From Gilliamella sp. wkB171 (GTDB lineage: Bacteria; Pseudomonadota; Gammaproteobacteria; Enterobacterales; Orbaceae): DNA of 64,000 nucleotides. Where the stretch lies: the NCBI RefSeq assembly GCF_001693755.1, contig NZ_LYST01000021.1, positions 19,352 through 83,351 on the forward strand, in the 5' to 3' direction. Below, piece by piece: positions 40,158-49,634 of the stretch. The notes beneath the pieces were generated by a model. That model saw nothing but the letters and a program-made list of their open reading frames with translations, had not been told where the DNA came from and made no database searches. A program made the position numbers and the translations under genes. Position 1 is the first letter of the stretch; every line of letters begins with the position of its first letter.

Positions 40158-41570
40158 TTGAATGTTCAACTCATTAACCGTTTAAAAAACCTGCAATTAT
40201 ATAAAAAAAGACATTCAAATAGTGTACTACTATGGCGTGAAATTTACCCATTAGCTATGCCAATCTTTATAGAAAATCTTTCAGTGATATTGATGGGTAT
40301 TTTTAGTACCTTTTTAGTTAGCTGGATAGGTAAAGCACAAATGGCAGCTGTCGGTTTAGCTGAAAGCTTTAATATGATTATCATGTCATTTTTTATGGCA
40401 GTAGCATTAGGAACCTCTGTAGTCGTTGCGTTTAGCTTAGGTCGTCATAATCGTAAAAAAGCGGTTTTCGCCGCCAGACAATCCATTACCCTATTGGTAT
40501 TAGTATCCGTGCTACTATTTGTTTTTGTCGAATTTTCGGGCTATTGGATTGTTGATATCATTGCTGGAAAAGCTGATCCCGAAGTTAAAAATCTGACATT
40601 AACTTTTCTTAGGCTAACAGTTTTAGGTTACCCAGCTTTAGCGTTTATTTTAGTGGGATGTGGTGCATTAAGAGGCGCAGGCAATACCAAACTGCCAATG
40701 TACCTAAACATCATTATGAATATTCTGAATATCTCGATTAGTTATGTACTTATCTATGGTATAGGCGGTTGGCAAGGTTTAGGTTTTATCGGTGCTGGCA
40801 TTGGTCTGACCACCTCACGTTATTGTGGTATGTTTTTTATATTATTAGTACTAACTATTAAGCCAAGTCGAGCACTATTTATTCCATTTAGAAGTTACTT
40901 CCATTCATTTAATGCTAAAATTTTGATTGATATTCTCAGCATCGGTATTCCAGCTAGTGTTGAATCAGTTATGTTTAATGTTGGCAAATTACTGACGCAA
41001 ACGTTTGTTGCCGGTATGGGCACATCGACTATTGCCGCTAACTTTATCGCATTTTCAATTGCAGGACTGCTTAATTTGCCGGGAGGGACTTTAGGAGCAA
41101 CCTCAACCATTATTGTTGGTAAACGCCTTGGTATGGGGCAAATCTACCAACCAACCAGACAACTAAAATTTATTTTTCAGTTTACCAATATATTACTCTG
41201 TTTGATTGCATTTGTGACAATGCCCTTTGCAGGCCTACTTAGTTCACTCTACACAAATGATCCTGAAGTTATCCAAATATCAAAACATTTATTGTGGTTA
41301 AATGCTCTATTTACCCCATTTTGGGCCTCTTCTTTTGTGTTACCTTATGGGTTTAAAGGTGCCAAAGATGCCAGTTATACTATGTGGGTCGCAATCGGTA
41401 GTATGTGGATGTGCCGAATTGTTGTTGGGTATCTATTTGGTGTCTATTTTGGCTTTGGTGTGATTGGCGTGTGGTTTGGAATGTTTCTTGATTGGATCAT
41501 TAGAAGTATATTTTTCTACTATCGATTAGTCAGTGGTAAATGGCTATGGCGACATCAAAAACACAATTAA
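40158..41570 (+). CDS. MATE-family multidrug/metabolite exporter
   Basis: A 470-residue MATE transporter with twelve predicted helices. It shows the typical LLWREIYPLAMPIFIENLSVILMG entry helix, ALGTSVVVAFSLGRHNRKKAVFAARQ, ILVGCGALRGAGNTKLPMYLN in the first half, and the counterpart GGTLGATSTIIVGKRLGMGQ in the second. The protein uses sodium or proton gradients to expel cationic compounds; the substrate is unknown. The only start giving full length is TTG at 40158, with TAGG eight bases upstream; the nearest in-frame ATG is at codon 34, inside the first helix, so the TTG start is accepted. Confidence 0.88.
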   Translation: MNVQLINRLKNLQLYKKRHSNSVLLWREIYPLAMPIFIENLSVILMGIFSTFLVSWIGKAQMAAVGLAESFNMIIMSFFMAVALGTSVVVAFSLGRHNRKKAVFAARQSITLLVLVSVLLFVFVEFSGYWIVDIIAGKADPEVKNLTLTFLRLTVLGYPALAFILVGCGALRGAGNTKLPMYLNIIMNILNISISYVLIYGIGGWQGLGFIGAGIGLTTSRYCGMFFILLVLTIKPSRALFIPFRSYFHSFNAKILIDILSIGIPASVESVMFNVGKLLTQTFVAGMGTSTIAANFIAFSIAGLLNLPGGTLGATSTIIVGKRLGMGQIYQPTRQLKFIFQFTNILLCLIAFVTMPFAGLLSSLYTNDPEVIQISKHLLWLNALFTPFWASSFVLPYGFKGAKDASYTMWVAIGSMWMCRIVVGYLFGVYFGFGVIGVWFGMFLDWIIRSIFFYYRLVSGKWLWRHQKHN

Positions 41571-42797
41571 CTATAAGTTTTCTAATTGAACTATTTTAAT
41601 TGTTCATGATAACGGGTGGTTTAATTAGGATTTAACTATCGACTATATAATTATCAGCTAAAGGTATTTAAATTTTGTAATCAAAAATTTGTTATTAACC
41701 ACTAGTAAAACTCTGTTCAAAGGTAGCATAAGTTATCGTTTTAAATAAATCATTTTTTGATTAAATAACTTTTTTCATCACACATATTGTTACTATTTTA
41801 TTTTCATCATGTTAATAACAACCTAAATCCAATACAGTTATTGGGATTTGCGTGAGTCATAAATTTATCAGTAGTCCACCAAATTTATATACTTAAATTA
41901 TCAAAATCCAGCAAAATATTGTTAGTAACGTAGCACAATGAATACCCCTTTTTTTGCGAATAATATCCGAAGTATTGTATGGCAGACATCAATTAACGTT
42001 GAGTTATCATAGCAATATCAAATTGTGTTTATATCTTGGTACCATTTCGACTATGAGCACATTAACAACAGTTTTCAAAATTAACAGCATCATAGGCCTA
42101 TAAAAAAATCCCAATATTTCAATCCCTAATCAAATGCAGACATAAAAATCCTGCTATTGTTAAGCGAAATACATTGAATAAAACGCTTTTTTAAGTAATA
42201 AAAAATAAATTAATTACCGGCTGGATTTTTTGGCTTGTAAATAACTATGTCGAAAACAACTATTCAACACACAGCGATGAAGCGACTGAAAACATATTAT
42301 CTATTACAAGCAAGAAATGGACAAAAAATTTTTTGTCGTTTGTCAATTTGAAGATAATTTAGTTAAGCCTTAAAATTGGTTCACTTTAAATCACAAGGCA
42401 TCGTTACAGCTAAATTTTTTCACATTAATATAATGTCCCAAAATTGTAATAGCATAAATTTATACTAATTAACTTTTGTAATAACTAACTTTTCAAGGAT
42501 GGATAGCGTTAAAAAAGCGCGATTATTCCTTTAATTACTCAATTAGTTATTAGATGATTTTCCATAGCTTTACTTTTTATCATTCGCTAGATAATTAAAT
42601 ATCACAATAAAATTTGTGATATTTATCACATTAACCATATATCGTAATTTCAGTACGCAAAATCATAATATTGTTTTGATAATGAATTTTATACACTCAA
42701 TCCATCGTTGTTTATTTTCAATAATTCGAAATAGAAACAAATATGCTTAAAAACTGTTTAGAAAACAGTGTGTTTATATAATTATAAGGAGATAATG
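41571..42797. other. 1.2-kb intergenic region upstream of the xylosidase operon
   Basis: The longest non-coding stretch in the window, AT-rich. It carries one unremarkable 34-codon frame at 42247-42351 (MSKTTIQHTAMKRLKTYYLL..., no convincing ribosome site) that may be the start of a lost gene. Near the right end lie three CRP-like half-sites (42598-42630). A CTGT-N7-ACAG at 42754-42768 only superficially resembles a LexA box. No other structure is evident. Confidence 0.5.
42598..42630. promoter_or_regulatory. CRP site with an overlapping second palindrome
   Basis: TGTGA-TATTTA-TCACA (42615-42630) matches the CRP consensus half-sites exactly. It shares its TGTGA with a second palindrome AATATCACAA-N6-TTGTGATATT (42598-42623). 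It lies about 170 bases upstream of the sugar-symporter/xylosidase operon, whose catabolite control it would explain. The match is seen; binding is inferred. Confidence 0.75.
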
Positions 42798-44180
42798 ATG
42801 GATAATAAAAGATTATCAGTCATGGAAAAAATAGGCTTTGGAATGGGTGATGCAGCATGTGGAATCGTTTATTCATCAGTCACCATGTTTTTGACCTACT
42901 TTTATACCGATATTTATGGACTATCAGCTGCTGCAGTCGGGATCATGTTTTTAGCAACACGAATTTTTGATGCCATTATCGATCCTATTACCGGTATGGT
43001 AGCAGATCGAACTAAAACTCGCTGGGGAAGATTTCGACCTTGGTTAATTTGGTTTGCCATTCCCTACGCTGTACTTGCAGTCATGACCTATACTACACCT
43101 GACTTTGGTTACTCCGGTAAACTCTTATATGCCTACATTACTTATGCGTTGTTGATGCTTTGCTATACCTTTATTAACATTCCTTATTGTGCACTCGGTG
43201 GAGTCATTACTCGTGATGAAAAAGATCGTCTTTCTGCACAATCATTTCGTTTTACCATCTCATCAGCGGCTGGATTAATGGTATCAATTGGTACTCTATT
43301 TTTGGTAGATTGGTTTGGTAAAGAGAATAAGCAACTAGGCTTTCAAATGACAATGGCTGTGATGGGTGTTATTGCTATTGCAATGTTAGTGTTTTGCTTT
43401 GCAACAACCAAAGAACGCGTGACACCAATTGAAGATAAAAATGTCAGCATAAAAAAAGATTTAAAATGCCTTTTAGCTAATGATCAGTGGTGCATTGTTG
43501 CCATTATTACGTTCTTTTCAAGCATGGCTGGCGTAATGCGTAGTTCAGCAACACTCTATTATGCAACTTATTTAATGATGGGCGGTATTAGTTCGGCAGC
43601 GGGAACGGCTATGAAGTCTGCTTTTGTGTCAACCTCTGTAATCGGTACTATTTTAGGTGCGATGGCTGCCGGATATTTTGCTAAACGTTTTACCGCGATT
43701 CAATTATTCAAAAATATCAATTTAATTTTATTTGCCATTGGCGTGATTATGTTTTTTATTCCGCCGGTTTGGTTAGCAGTGGTGTTTCCTCTTTATTTTT
43801 TAATCGGCTTTTTCCATTCAATGTATCAACCATTTAAATGGAATATGATGGCAAATGCGGCCGATTATGGTGAATGGAAATTTGGTCGACGCGCAACAGG
43901 CTTGTCTTTTTCTGGAAACTTATTTGCACTTAAATTAGGTATGGCAATTGCGGGCGCATTGGTTGGTATTTGCTTAGGCTTATTGGGTTATCAAGCTGGT
44001 GTTGAAGTACAAACGCCACTGGCAACGATGGGCATTATTGGACTGTTAACTATAGGGCCTGCGTTTTCATATTTGTTACTTTGGTGGCTTATGCGTTTTT
44101 ATAAACTAGATGACAAAATGATGGAAAAAATTCAACAAGATTTACTTGCCAGACAAAAAAATATTGAAAACAATAACTAG
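42798..44180 (+). CDS. GPH-family sugar:cation symporter (xyloside/arabinoside type)
   Basis: A 460-residue transporter of the glycoside-pentoside-hexuronide family with twelve predicted helices. It opens with EKIGFGMGDAACGIVYSSVTMFLTYFYTD, carries the Asp-rich DAIIDPITGMVADRTKTRWGRFRPW in the first loop, and ends like XynP/YagG. It should bring in xylo- or arabino-oligosaccharides with H+ or Na+ for the GH43 enzyme encoded 42 bases downstream. The second ATG (42798) has AGGAG at 6 bases and is preferred over 42795; the frame to 42768 lacks support. Probably activated by CRP. Confidence 0.9.
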   Translation: MDNKRLSVMEKIGFGMGDAACGIVYSSVTMFLTYFYTDIYGLSAAAVGIMFLATRIFDAIIDPITGMVADRTKTRWGRFRPWLIWFAIPYAVLAVMTYTTPDFGYSGKLLYAYITYALLMLCYTFINIPYCALGGVITRDEKDRLSAQSFRFTISSAAGLMVSIGTLFLVDWFGKENKQLGFQMTMAVMGVIAIAMLVFCFATTKERVTPIEDKNVSIKKDLKCLLANDQWCIVAIITFFSSMAGVMRSSATLYYATYLMMGGISSAAGTAMKSAFVSTSVIGTILGAMAAGYFAKRFTAIQLFKNINLILFAIGVIMFFIPPVWLAVVFPLYFLIGFFHSMYQPFKWNMMANAADYGEWKFGRRATGLSFSGNLFALKLGMAIAGALVGICLGLLGYQAGVEVQTPLATMGIIGLLTIGPAFSYLLLWWLMRFYKLDDKMMEKIQQDLLARQKNIENNN

Positions 44181-44222
44181 GATAGAAAGTTACGTTAATA
44201 ACGTAATGTAAAAGGTAATTAT

Positions 44223-45749
44223 ATGCGTTCAGATTATTATAACAATCCCATCATCTGTGCTGATTATTCTGATCCAGATATCGTCAGAGTGAAAGATGAT
44301 TTCTTTATGGTTTCATCTAGCTTTAATCATATGCCAGCACTGCCGATTTTGCATTCTAAAGATTTAGTGAATTGGCAAATTATAAATCATGTATTTTCGT
44401 CTCTTGATTTACCGGGTTATGATTGTGTGCAACCAGGTAAAGGGGTTTGGGCACCATCAATCCGTTATCATGACCAAAAATTCTGGGTGTTTTTTAGCAC
44501 CCCTGATGAGGGGATATTTATGTGCAATACCGACAACCCATGGGGCGAATGGAGCAAACCTCATTGTGTCCAACCCGCATTAGGTTGGATTGACCCTTGT
44601 CCATTTTGGGATGATGATGGTCAAGCTTGGTTAGTTCATGCTTTTGCACAAAGCCGTTCTGGCATCAAGCATAAATTACAGCTATTTCGTATGACTAATG
44701 ATGGCACGGCTTTAATTGGCGATGGAAAAATTATTTATGATGGCACAGCCGACTTGCCAACACTTGAAGGTCCAAAACTCTATAAAAGAAACGGTTGGTA
44801 TTATATTTTTGCGCCAGCTGGCGGCGTTGAAACCGGTTGGCAAACCGTATTGCGTAGTCAACACTTAGAGGGACCTTGGACTGCACGTAATGTCTTATTT
44901 CAAGGTAAAACCGCTATTAACGGTCCCCATCAAGGCGGCTGGGTTGAACTTGATAATAATCAATGCTGGTTTGTACACTTTCAGGATGCCAATTTATATG
45001 GACGAATCGTACATCTACAACCAATGCACTGGGGTGATGATGATTGGCCAAGAATCGGAACCGCCATCGATGATAATAGTGGTCAACCTGTCCTGTCATA
45101 TCCAAAACCATTAACCACTTGTAATTCAGATGATTATACCATGCAAACGAGCGATGACTTTAAGCAAGGTAAAATCGGTTTACAGTGGCAATGGCAAGCC
45201 AATCCTCAAAAAAATTGGCTTGCAGAACAGAGCGATGGCTTAACGTTAAATTGTTACCCACTACCAATACATAACAAACAGCAAACACTCTATTTCGCAC
45301 CTAATTTATTATTACAAAAATTTTCGTCATGGCAATTTACTGCTGAAACTGCATTAGCGCTCAATCCAAACAATTCGGGTGATTTTGCAGGTTTGATCAT
45401 TTATGGAGAACGTTATGCGGCCCTAACCCTCTGTTATAAAAATAATCACTATTTTTTATGTTATCGATATGGTTGGATGAAAGATGCTGGGATAGTTGAT
45501 GAATATCAAGAAACGATTACTGAACTGGATTCACCGAATTGCCAATTAAAAGTTGAGGTCGGATTAAACGGTATTTGCCAATTTTATTATCAAGATACCA
45601 ATAAAGCGTGGCAAAAGATCAGCCGTGATTTTGCGGCAGGCAAAGGCAAATGGGTTGGCGCGAAAGTGGGTATTTTTGCTGCCAGCGAAGCAAAACAAGC
45701 AATAAGTGGTAAAGGTAAATTCAAGTATTTTGAAATTATTGCCAAATAG
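44223..45749 (+). CDS. Glycoside hydrolase family 43 beta-xylosidase/arabinofuranosidase
   Basis: A 508-residue cytoplasmic enzyme without signal peptide. The N-terminal five-bladed propeller (about 5-305) has the three catalytic acids: D17 in CADYSDPDIVR (general base), the Asp in LGWIDPCPFWDDDG, and the Glu in LPTLEGPKLYK (general acid). The C-terminal part (about 315-508) is a concanavalin-like sandwich seen in beta-xylosidases of this type. It should cut xylo-oligosaccharides or arabinose side chains imported by the adjacent symporter. The size matches XynB-like enzymes (about 530). Confidence 0.92.
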   Translation: MRSDYYNNPIICADYSDPDIVRVKDDFFMVSSSFNHMPALPILHSKDLVNWQIINHVFSSLDLPGYDCVQPGKGVWAPSIRYHDQKFWVFFSTPDEGIFMCNTDNPWGEWSKPHCVQPALGWIDPCPFWDDDGQAWLVHAFAQSRSGIKHKLQLFRMTNDGTALIGDGKIIYDGTADLPTLEGPKLYKRNGWYYIFAPAGGVETGWQTVLRSQHLEGPWTARNVLFQGKTAINGPHQGGWVELDNNQCWFVHFQDANLYGRIVHLQPMHWGDDDWPRIGTAIDDNSGQPVLSYPKPLTTCNSDDYTMQTSDDFKQGKIGLQWQWQANPQKNWLAEQSDGLTLNCYPLPIHNKQQTLYFAPNLLLQKFSSWQFTAETALALNPNNSGDFAGLIIYGERYAALTLCYKNNHYFLCYRYGWMKDAGIVDEYQETITELDSPNCQLKVEVGLNGICQFYYQDTNKAWQKISRDFAAGKGKWVGAKVGIFAASEAKQAISGKGKFKYFEIIAK

Positions 45750-46154
45750 ATCACAATACAAGGTAATATCAGCAATAAACATACTATTTTTGATATTACC
45801 TATTTATATCAAATTAGACCACTGTTAAACAATGATATAGTTAGATGAACTTATAGCTTTATGATACAAAAAATTATAATTGAGTTATAAAATTTATTAA
45901 ACCTTAATAAGCATAAATGGCTAATATTTTTTAATTTAAATTCTGAGTCTATTCTCAACATCACGATTTATAACAAGCATTATTACTACTGTTTAAATAG
46001 CTAGCAATAACACTGCGTTAAGTACCATTTATTAATAAATTGACCACTGATTAGTGTAATAATAACCTGTAGCCAATGCATATTGTTATGCATTAAATTT
46101 TAGTCATAAATGACTGGTAAATTAAATGCTAGTTTTAGTAATTATCGTATTAGT
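45750..46154. other. Intergenic region after the xylosidase operon
   Basis: About 400 bases between convergent genes. An 11-bp stem (AGGTAATATCA 45761-45771 with TGATATTACCT 45791-45801, loop 19) just past the xylosidase stop is a possible terminator lacking a T-run. The rest is AT-rich without recognised features. Confidence 0.45.
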
Positions 46155-47168
46155 TTACAGCTTATCCAATAACTGTGCTTTTTTCGCGTTAAATTCATCT
46201 TGAGTCAAGATACCTTCATCAACCAGTTGTTTGAGCTGTTTTAATTGGTTAATAATTTGTTCATTATTAGCCGACGCTGCGGTATTTGTGGCATTATTTT
46301 TATTTAAATCAAATGATTTTGCTAAATCTAAACCTGCACCAAGTTGTAACCCTGCTCCTGCAAGTCCTCCTTCATTTTGAGCTGCATCGCGTAATGCTTT
46401 GAGTTTTTCATGCTCGACATAATCTAAACCGACCTCTTTGGCAGCTAATGCATCCGTTCTTGAATTAGCTATTTTACTAATGCGCTCTAAAGTCTCTTCA
46501 CTAAATGTGGCGGACTCAATTTGAAAATCCTCTAACAAAAGACCTAATTTGCCAAAAATAGCTTGCAAACTATGTTTAATTTGGTCAGATAATTTAACCA
46601 ATTGCGAATCAATATTTTGATAAGAATAACTTTCCGTTGCTAATTGAGAGGTGATAGTTGGAATGATACGCGAAATCATTAATTGACTCAGATCGTTTGC
46701 GGTATAAACTGATTTACTACCTACTACTTCGGTAAAAAAATGCTGAGCTTGTTCAATTTTAATTGCATAGGTTCCATAAGCACCAAGTTCAATTGGAAAT
46801 TGATATACACTATCAATATATTTTATCGGCGTTGATGTACCCCATTTTTGATTAACCAAACTTGCTAAACGGAAAAAATACACATGCATTTTATGTTCAC
46901 TTTCCAAGCTTTGCAGTATTTTAACTAAGTTAGTAATGAAAGGATGGTTGGATGTAGAAAGTTCATAAATACCCGATTTAGTCATCACATCGATCACTTC
47001 ACCCTTATAAACTAAAATGCAGCCTTGTCCTGGATTGATAATTAATTTACTGGCATTTTTTACTTCATTAGTTGGAGTTGGAAACTCATAAAATAAAACA
47101 TTTTGCTCTTGGTTTTTCCACTCTATTACTGTTTTTAGTTGTCTTTTAAAAAAGTTGCCTAATCCCAT
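46155..47168 (-). CDS. SPFH-domain protein with C-terminal SHOCT motif
   Basis: A 337-residue protein of the virion-core-protein/YdjI-like SPFH group. The N-terminal strands include KLIINPGQGCILVYKGEVIDV, followed by an SPFH-like domain to about residue 205 and a helical stretch rich in Ala and Glu (SRTDALAAKEVGLDYVEHEKLKALRDAAQ). The tail (about 300-337) is a short SHOCT helix pair: IINQLKQLKQLVDEGILTQDEFNAKKAQLLDKL. No membrane segment is seen, so association with the membrane would be peripheral. The gene upstream (minus strand) encodes a zinc-ribbon membrane protein 28 bases away; the two are likely one operon and may form a complex. Confidence 0.75.
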   Translation of the reverse strand: MGLGNFFKRQLKTVIEWKNQEQNVLFYEFPTPTNEVKNASKLIINPGQGCILVYKGEVIDVMTKSGIYELSTSNHPFITNLVKILQSLESEHKMHVYFFRLASLVNQKWGTSTPIKYIDSVYQFPIELGAYGTYAIKIEQAQHFFTEVVGSKSVYTANDLSQLMISRIIPTITSQLATESYSYQNIDSQLVKLSDQIKHSLQAIFGKLGLLLEDFQIESATFSEETLERISKIANSRTDALAAKEVGLDYVEHEKLKALRDAAQNEGGLAGAGLQLGAGLDLAKSFDLNKNNATNTAASANNEQIINQLKQLKQLVDEGILTQDEFNAKKAQLLDKL

Positions 47169-47196
47169 ATCATATTCCTTATACTAGTCATACTTA

Positions 47197-48597
47197 TTAT
47201 TTTTCATTTACTAAAGTTAGTTTTTTAATGATAGTACCATCAGAAGCTATTTGCGCATACTTATCGCAACTCTGTTTAATGATAAATCCATCATTAAAAG
47301 GCATGATCTCTTTTATGGTGATATCATCACTTGATAATGTCCAAATCACTTTACCGTTATTAATATCCAATCGTTGATAATTATAATTTGAATCAGGACT
47401 TGCACTAGTTCTGGTTTTTATAATTAATGTATTATCGTCAAAATAGATAATTTCAGGATTAAAGTAAAGTCTATCCGGAGTAAGGTTTTGATGAGAAACC
47501 AGTTGATATTTTGGATTATAGTAATAAGGAAGACTGTAATTATAGGCGTTTGCCGCATCAGTAAACTTGCCAGAACCATCAGTATTTTGATCACCAACTT
47601 TAGCTGATGTAAAAGTGTAATGGCTTTTACCATCAGGACTAATAAAAGTAAATTTAATTAACTTAAAATCCTCACCATAATTATTGGCAAAGCTAAAAGC
47701 AGTGTGTTTACTGGTATCATCTGCACTCCGCTCAAAATCTTTAATTGTCATATAAAAATCATTATTATCAACAAAAGCTTTATCCTGCAAAGGGAAATAA
47801 TAGATCTTTTGCCCATCATCAGTCAGTATATGTAAAACTTGGCCAACGGCGCCTTGTGCGGTCGTGATATTGACTGAGGCAATGCCTTTATTAAATTGAG
47901 GATAATTTTGCAATAACGAAGATGTCACATCAGTTAGGGTAAAATTCTTTTTATCAAGTAAAAAAACAGTGCGTTTGCTTGCAACTAGATAGGTTTTATC
48001 TTTAGTAAAGTCATATGAAGTCCAATTAACTTTACCAAACTTATCAAATTTCACATTAGCAATTGGGCTTTCTTGCACAATTTTTTCGGAAAGCAAATCA
48101 TACACAGTAAAATAATAGTTTTGTTCATAGGGTAAACCATTGGAACGATTAATGATTCCCATCACAAAAGGTTTATTATCGACTAAAACTAATGAGCAAA
48201 AATTATAATTAACACGCAATGTACCACTACTTTGCGCAATTTGCGGATTGGCCGACACTGATTTCGTGGTAGTAGTCTGATTTTGTTGTATTTGCGTAGT
48301 TGCGGCTGGGGCATCATAAGAAGGCTTCGATTTAAAAAACATATTGATCAAAACAACACAAACGTAACCAATCACAATACAGCCTAGAATAACAATTATT
48401 TTTAATTTAAATTCACCCAAAAACGTATTATCTAAATTAGTTGGTCTATTATCATAAGTGACATTAACATTAATATCATCACTATCTAAAAAATATTCAG
48501 TATGACAATTTTCACAACGATAATGATCGGGTTTAATTTCAGTTTTTTGTATGCTACCACAATTTGGGCACTTAATTATTTTGATTTGCTTTGCCAT
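47197..48597 (-). CDS. Zinc-ribbon membrane protein with C-terminal extracytoplasmic domain
   Basis: A 466-residue protein. Residues 1-36 form a zinc ribbon with C10-x2-C13 and C28-x2-C31 (CPNCGS and CENCHT). A single membrane helix lies at about 66-90 (IIVILGCIVIGYVCVVLINMFF), followed by a Gln/Thr-rich linker and a long domain of beta strands rich in Asn, Tyr and Asp (about 130-466) that reads like a beta-propeller. Similar ribbon-plus-helix proteins sense or scaffold at the membrane. The function is unknown; the SPFH-SHOCT gene downstream is its likely partner. Confidence 0.7.
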   Translation of the reverse strand: MAKQIKIIKCPNCGSIQKTEIKPDHYRCENCHTEYFLDSDDINVNVTYDNRPTNLDNTFLGEFKLKIIVILGCIVIGYVCVVLINMFFKSKPSYDAPAATTQIQQNQTTTTKSVSANPQIAQSSGTLRVNYNFCSLVLVDNKPFVMGIINRSNGLPYEQNYYFTVYDLLSEKIVQESPIANVKFDKFGKVNWTSYDFTKDKTYLVASKRTVFLLDKKNFTLTDVTSSLLQNYPQFNKGIASVNITTAQGAVGQVLHILTDDGQKIYYFPLQDKAFVDNNDFYMTIKDFERSADDTSKHTAFSFANNYGEDFKLIKFTFISPDGKSHYTFTSAKVGDQNTDGSGKFTDAANAYNYSLPYYYNPKYQLVSHQNLTPDRLYFNPEIIYFDDNTLIIKTRTSASPDSNYNYQRLDINNGKVIWTLSSDDITIKEIMPFNDGFIIKQSCDKYAQIASDGTIIKKLTLVNEK

Positions 48598-49102
48598 TCC
48601 TATTTACTCTTATCATTATTTAATTTTGGATAAATATCGACTATTTTATCGATTAAATAAAGGAGTGTCACTTGAAATATAGGTTTAAATTTAACGCTAA
48701 CTTGCCTAATTCATCAGCAAATTTGTAAAACAGATCAAATGAAGTTTCTACAATAATAATGACGTTTATTTTAATAACAAAGTGACAAAATTAATCACAA
48801 AATCAAGTAACGCTATTCAAGAAAAACGATAAATAGATACTCAATTGAGATCAAGTAAATCAATTAATAATTCTGTTAGTATAGTTGAGAATTTTAAGTG
48901 TAAAAATGAATGATAACAAATAATACACTACCAATTTTGAAAGGAATGATGCCCTGATATTTAAAAATAATTTTTTATTATCAATAATATGAATAAATAA
49001 AGCGAGATAATTTATAGGATTAAGCAAAAAGAGAACTTATCTGCTTAATTATAGTAAAGGAAGGATAAGATGAATGGAAAACATTGGTAGTGTGTGTTTA
49101 AT
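48598..49102. other. Intergenic region at the left edge of the prophage remnant
   Basis: About 500 bases between the zinc-ribbon gene and the phage tail-fibre-assembly gene. It should contain the boundary between host and phage DNA. I found no tRNA gene and could not identify an attachment-site repeat within this window, whose other copy may lie outside. Confidence 0.45.
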
Positions 49103-49633
49103 TTATTCGGGCTTAGTTGGAAACGAAATATTCGTATCAGATACATCAATGCGAGTTAATAATATGCGATATTTTTTCCATTGTTTTAGCTGTTCCTCTT
49201 CATTAGATTCTTGCATGCCTAAATCGATAATATCCTGAAGCACCGCTATTTTTTCATTGGCTTGATTTATTAGTGAATTTTTCATAACTTGATTTTGTTC
49301 AATGGTAGCGTTATTTTCAGCTACTTTATCTTTCACCCATTTTTTCCCGTTCCATTTGCAAAATTCGAATGGTTCAAGTAACGTAAATCCTGCTTTAAGT
49401 TCACCAAGGTAGTCAATTTTAACAGCTTCCTTTGTTTCTATATTAAAGGCTGTTTTTTCGCGGTTATCTTCGACTAAAATCCATTTACCATCTCGCTCAC
49501 ACGGACAAAACCCATCTTTAAATTCAGGGGCAATCCGTAACGCATTGTCAGGTGGCATTGTGTCGTCGTTAGACTCTAATTGATGTGTGTACGGTTTAAG
49601 GTCATCTGTATTATCATAATAATAATTAATCAT
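49103..49633 (-). CDS. Phage tail fibre assembly chaperone (Tfa)
   Basis: A 176-residue Tfa-type protein that helps fold and attach the tail fibre encoded just upstream. The pattern is the usual one: acidic N-terminus (YYYDNTDDLKPYTHQLES), a Pro-rich step, the WNGKKWVKDK motif, then a coiled-coil-prone C-terminus with WKKYRILLTRID. The last block is the hallmark of the lambda/Mu-type family. The ATG at 49633 is preferred to the TTG at 49645 because GGAG just before it is the ribosome site; the fibre stop lies one base upstream. Confidence 0.85.
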   Translation of the reverse strand: MINYYYDNTDDLKPYTHQLESNDDTMPPDNALRIAPEFKDGFCPCERDGKWILVEDNREKTAFNIETKEAVKIDYLGELKAGFTLLEPFEFCKWNGKKWVKDKVAENNATIEQNQVMKNSLINQANEKIAVLQDIIDLGMQESNEEEQLKQWKKYRILLTRIDVSDTNISFPTKPE

Positions 49634-49634
49634 A

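Noticed and set aside
42754..42768. LexA box before the sugar symporter
   Set aside because: CTGT and ACAG are separated by 7, not 8, bases, and the gene has no SOS link.
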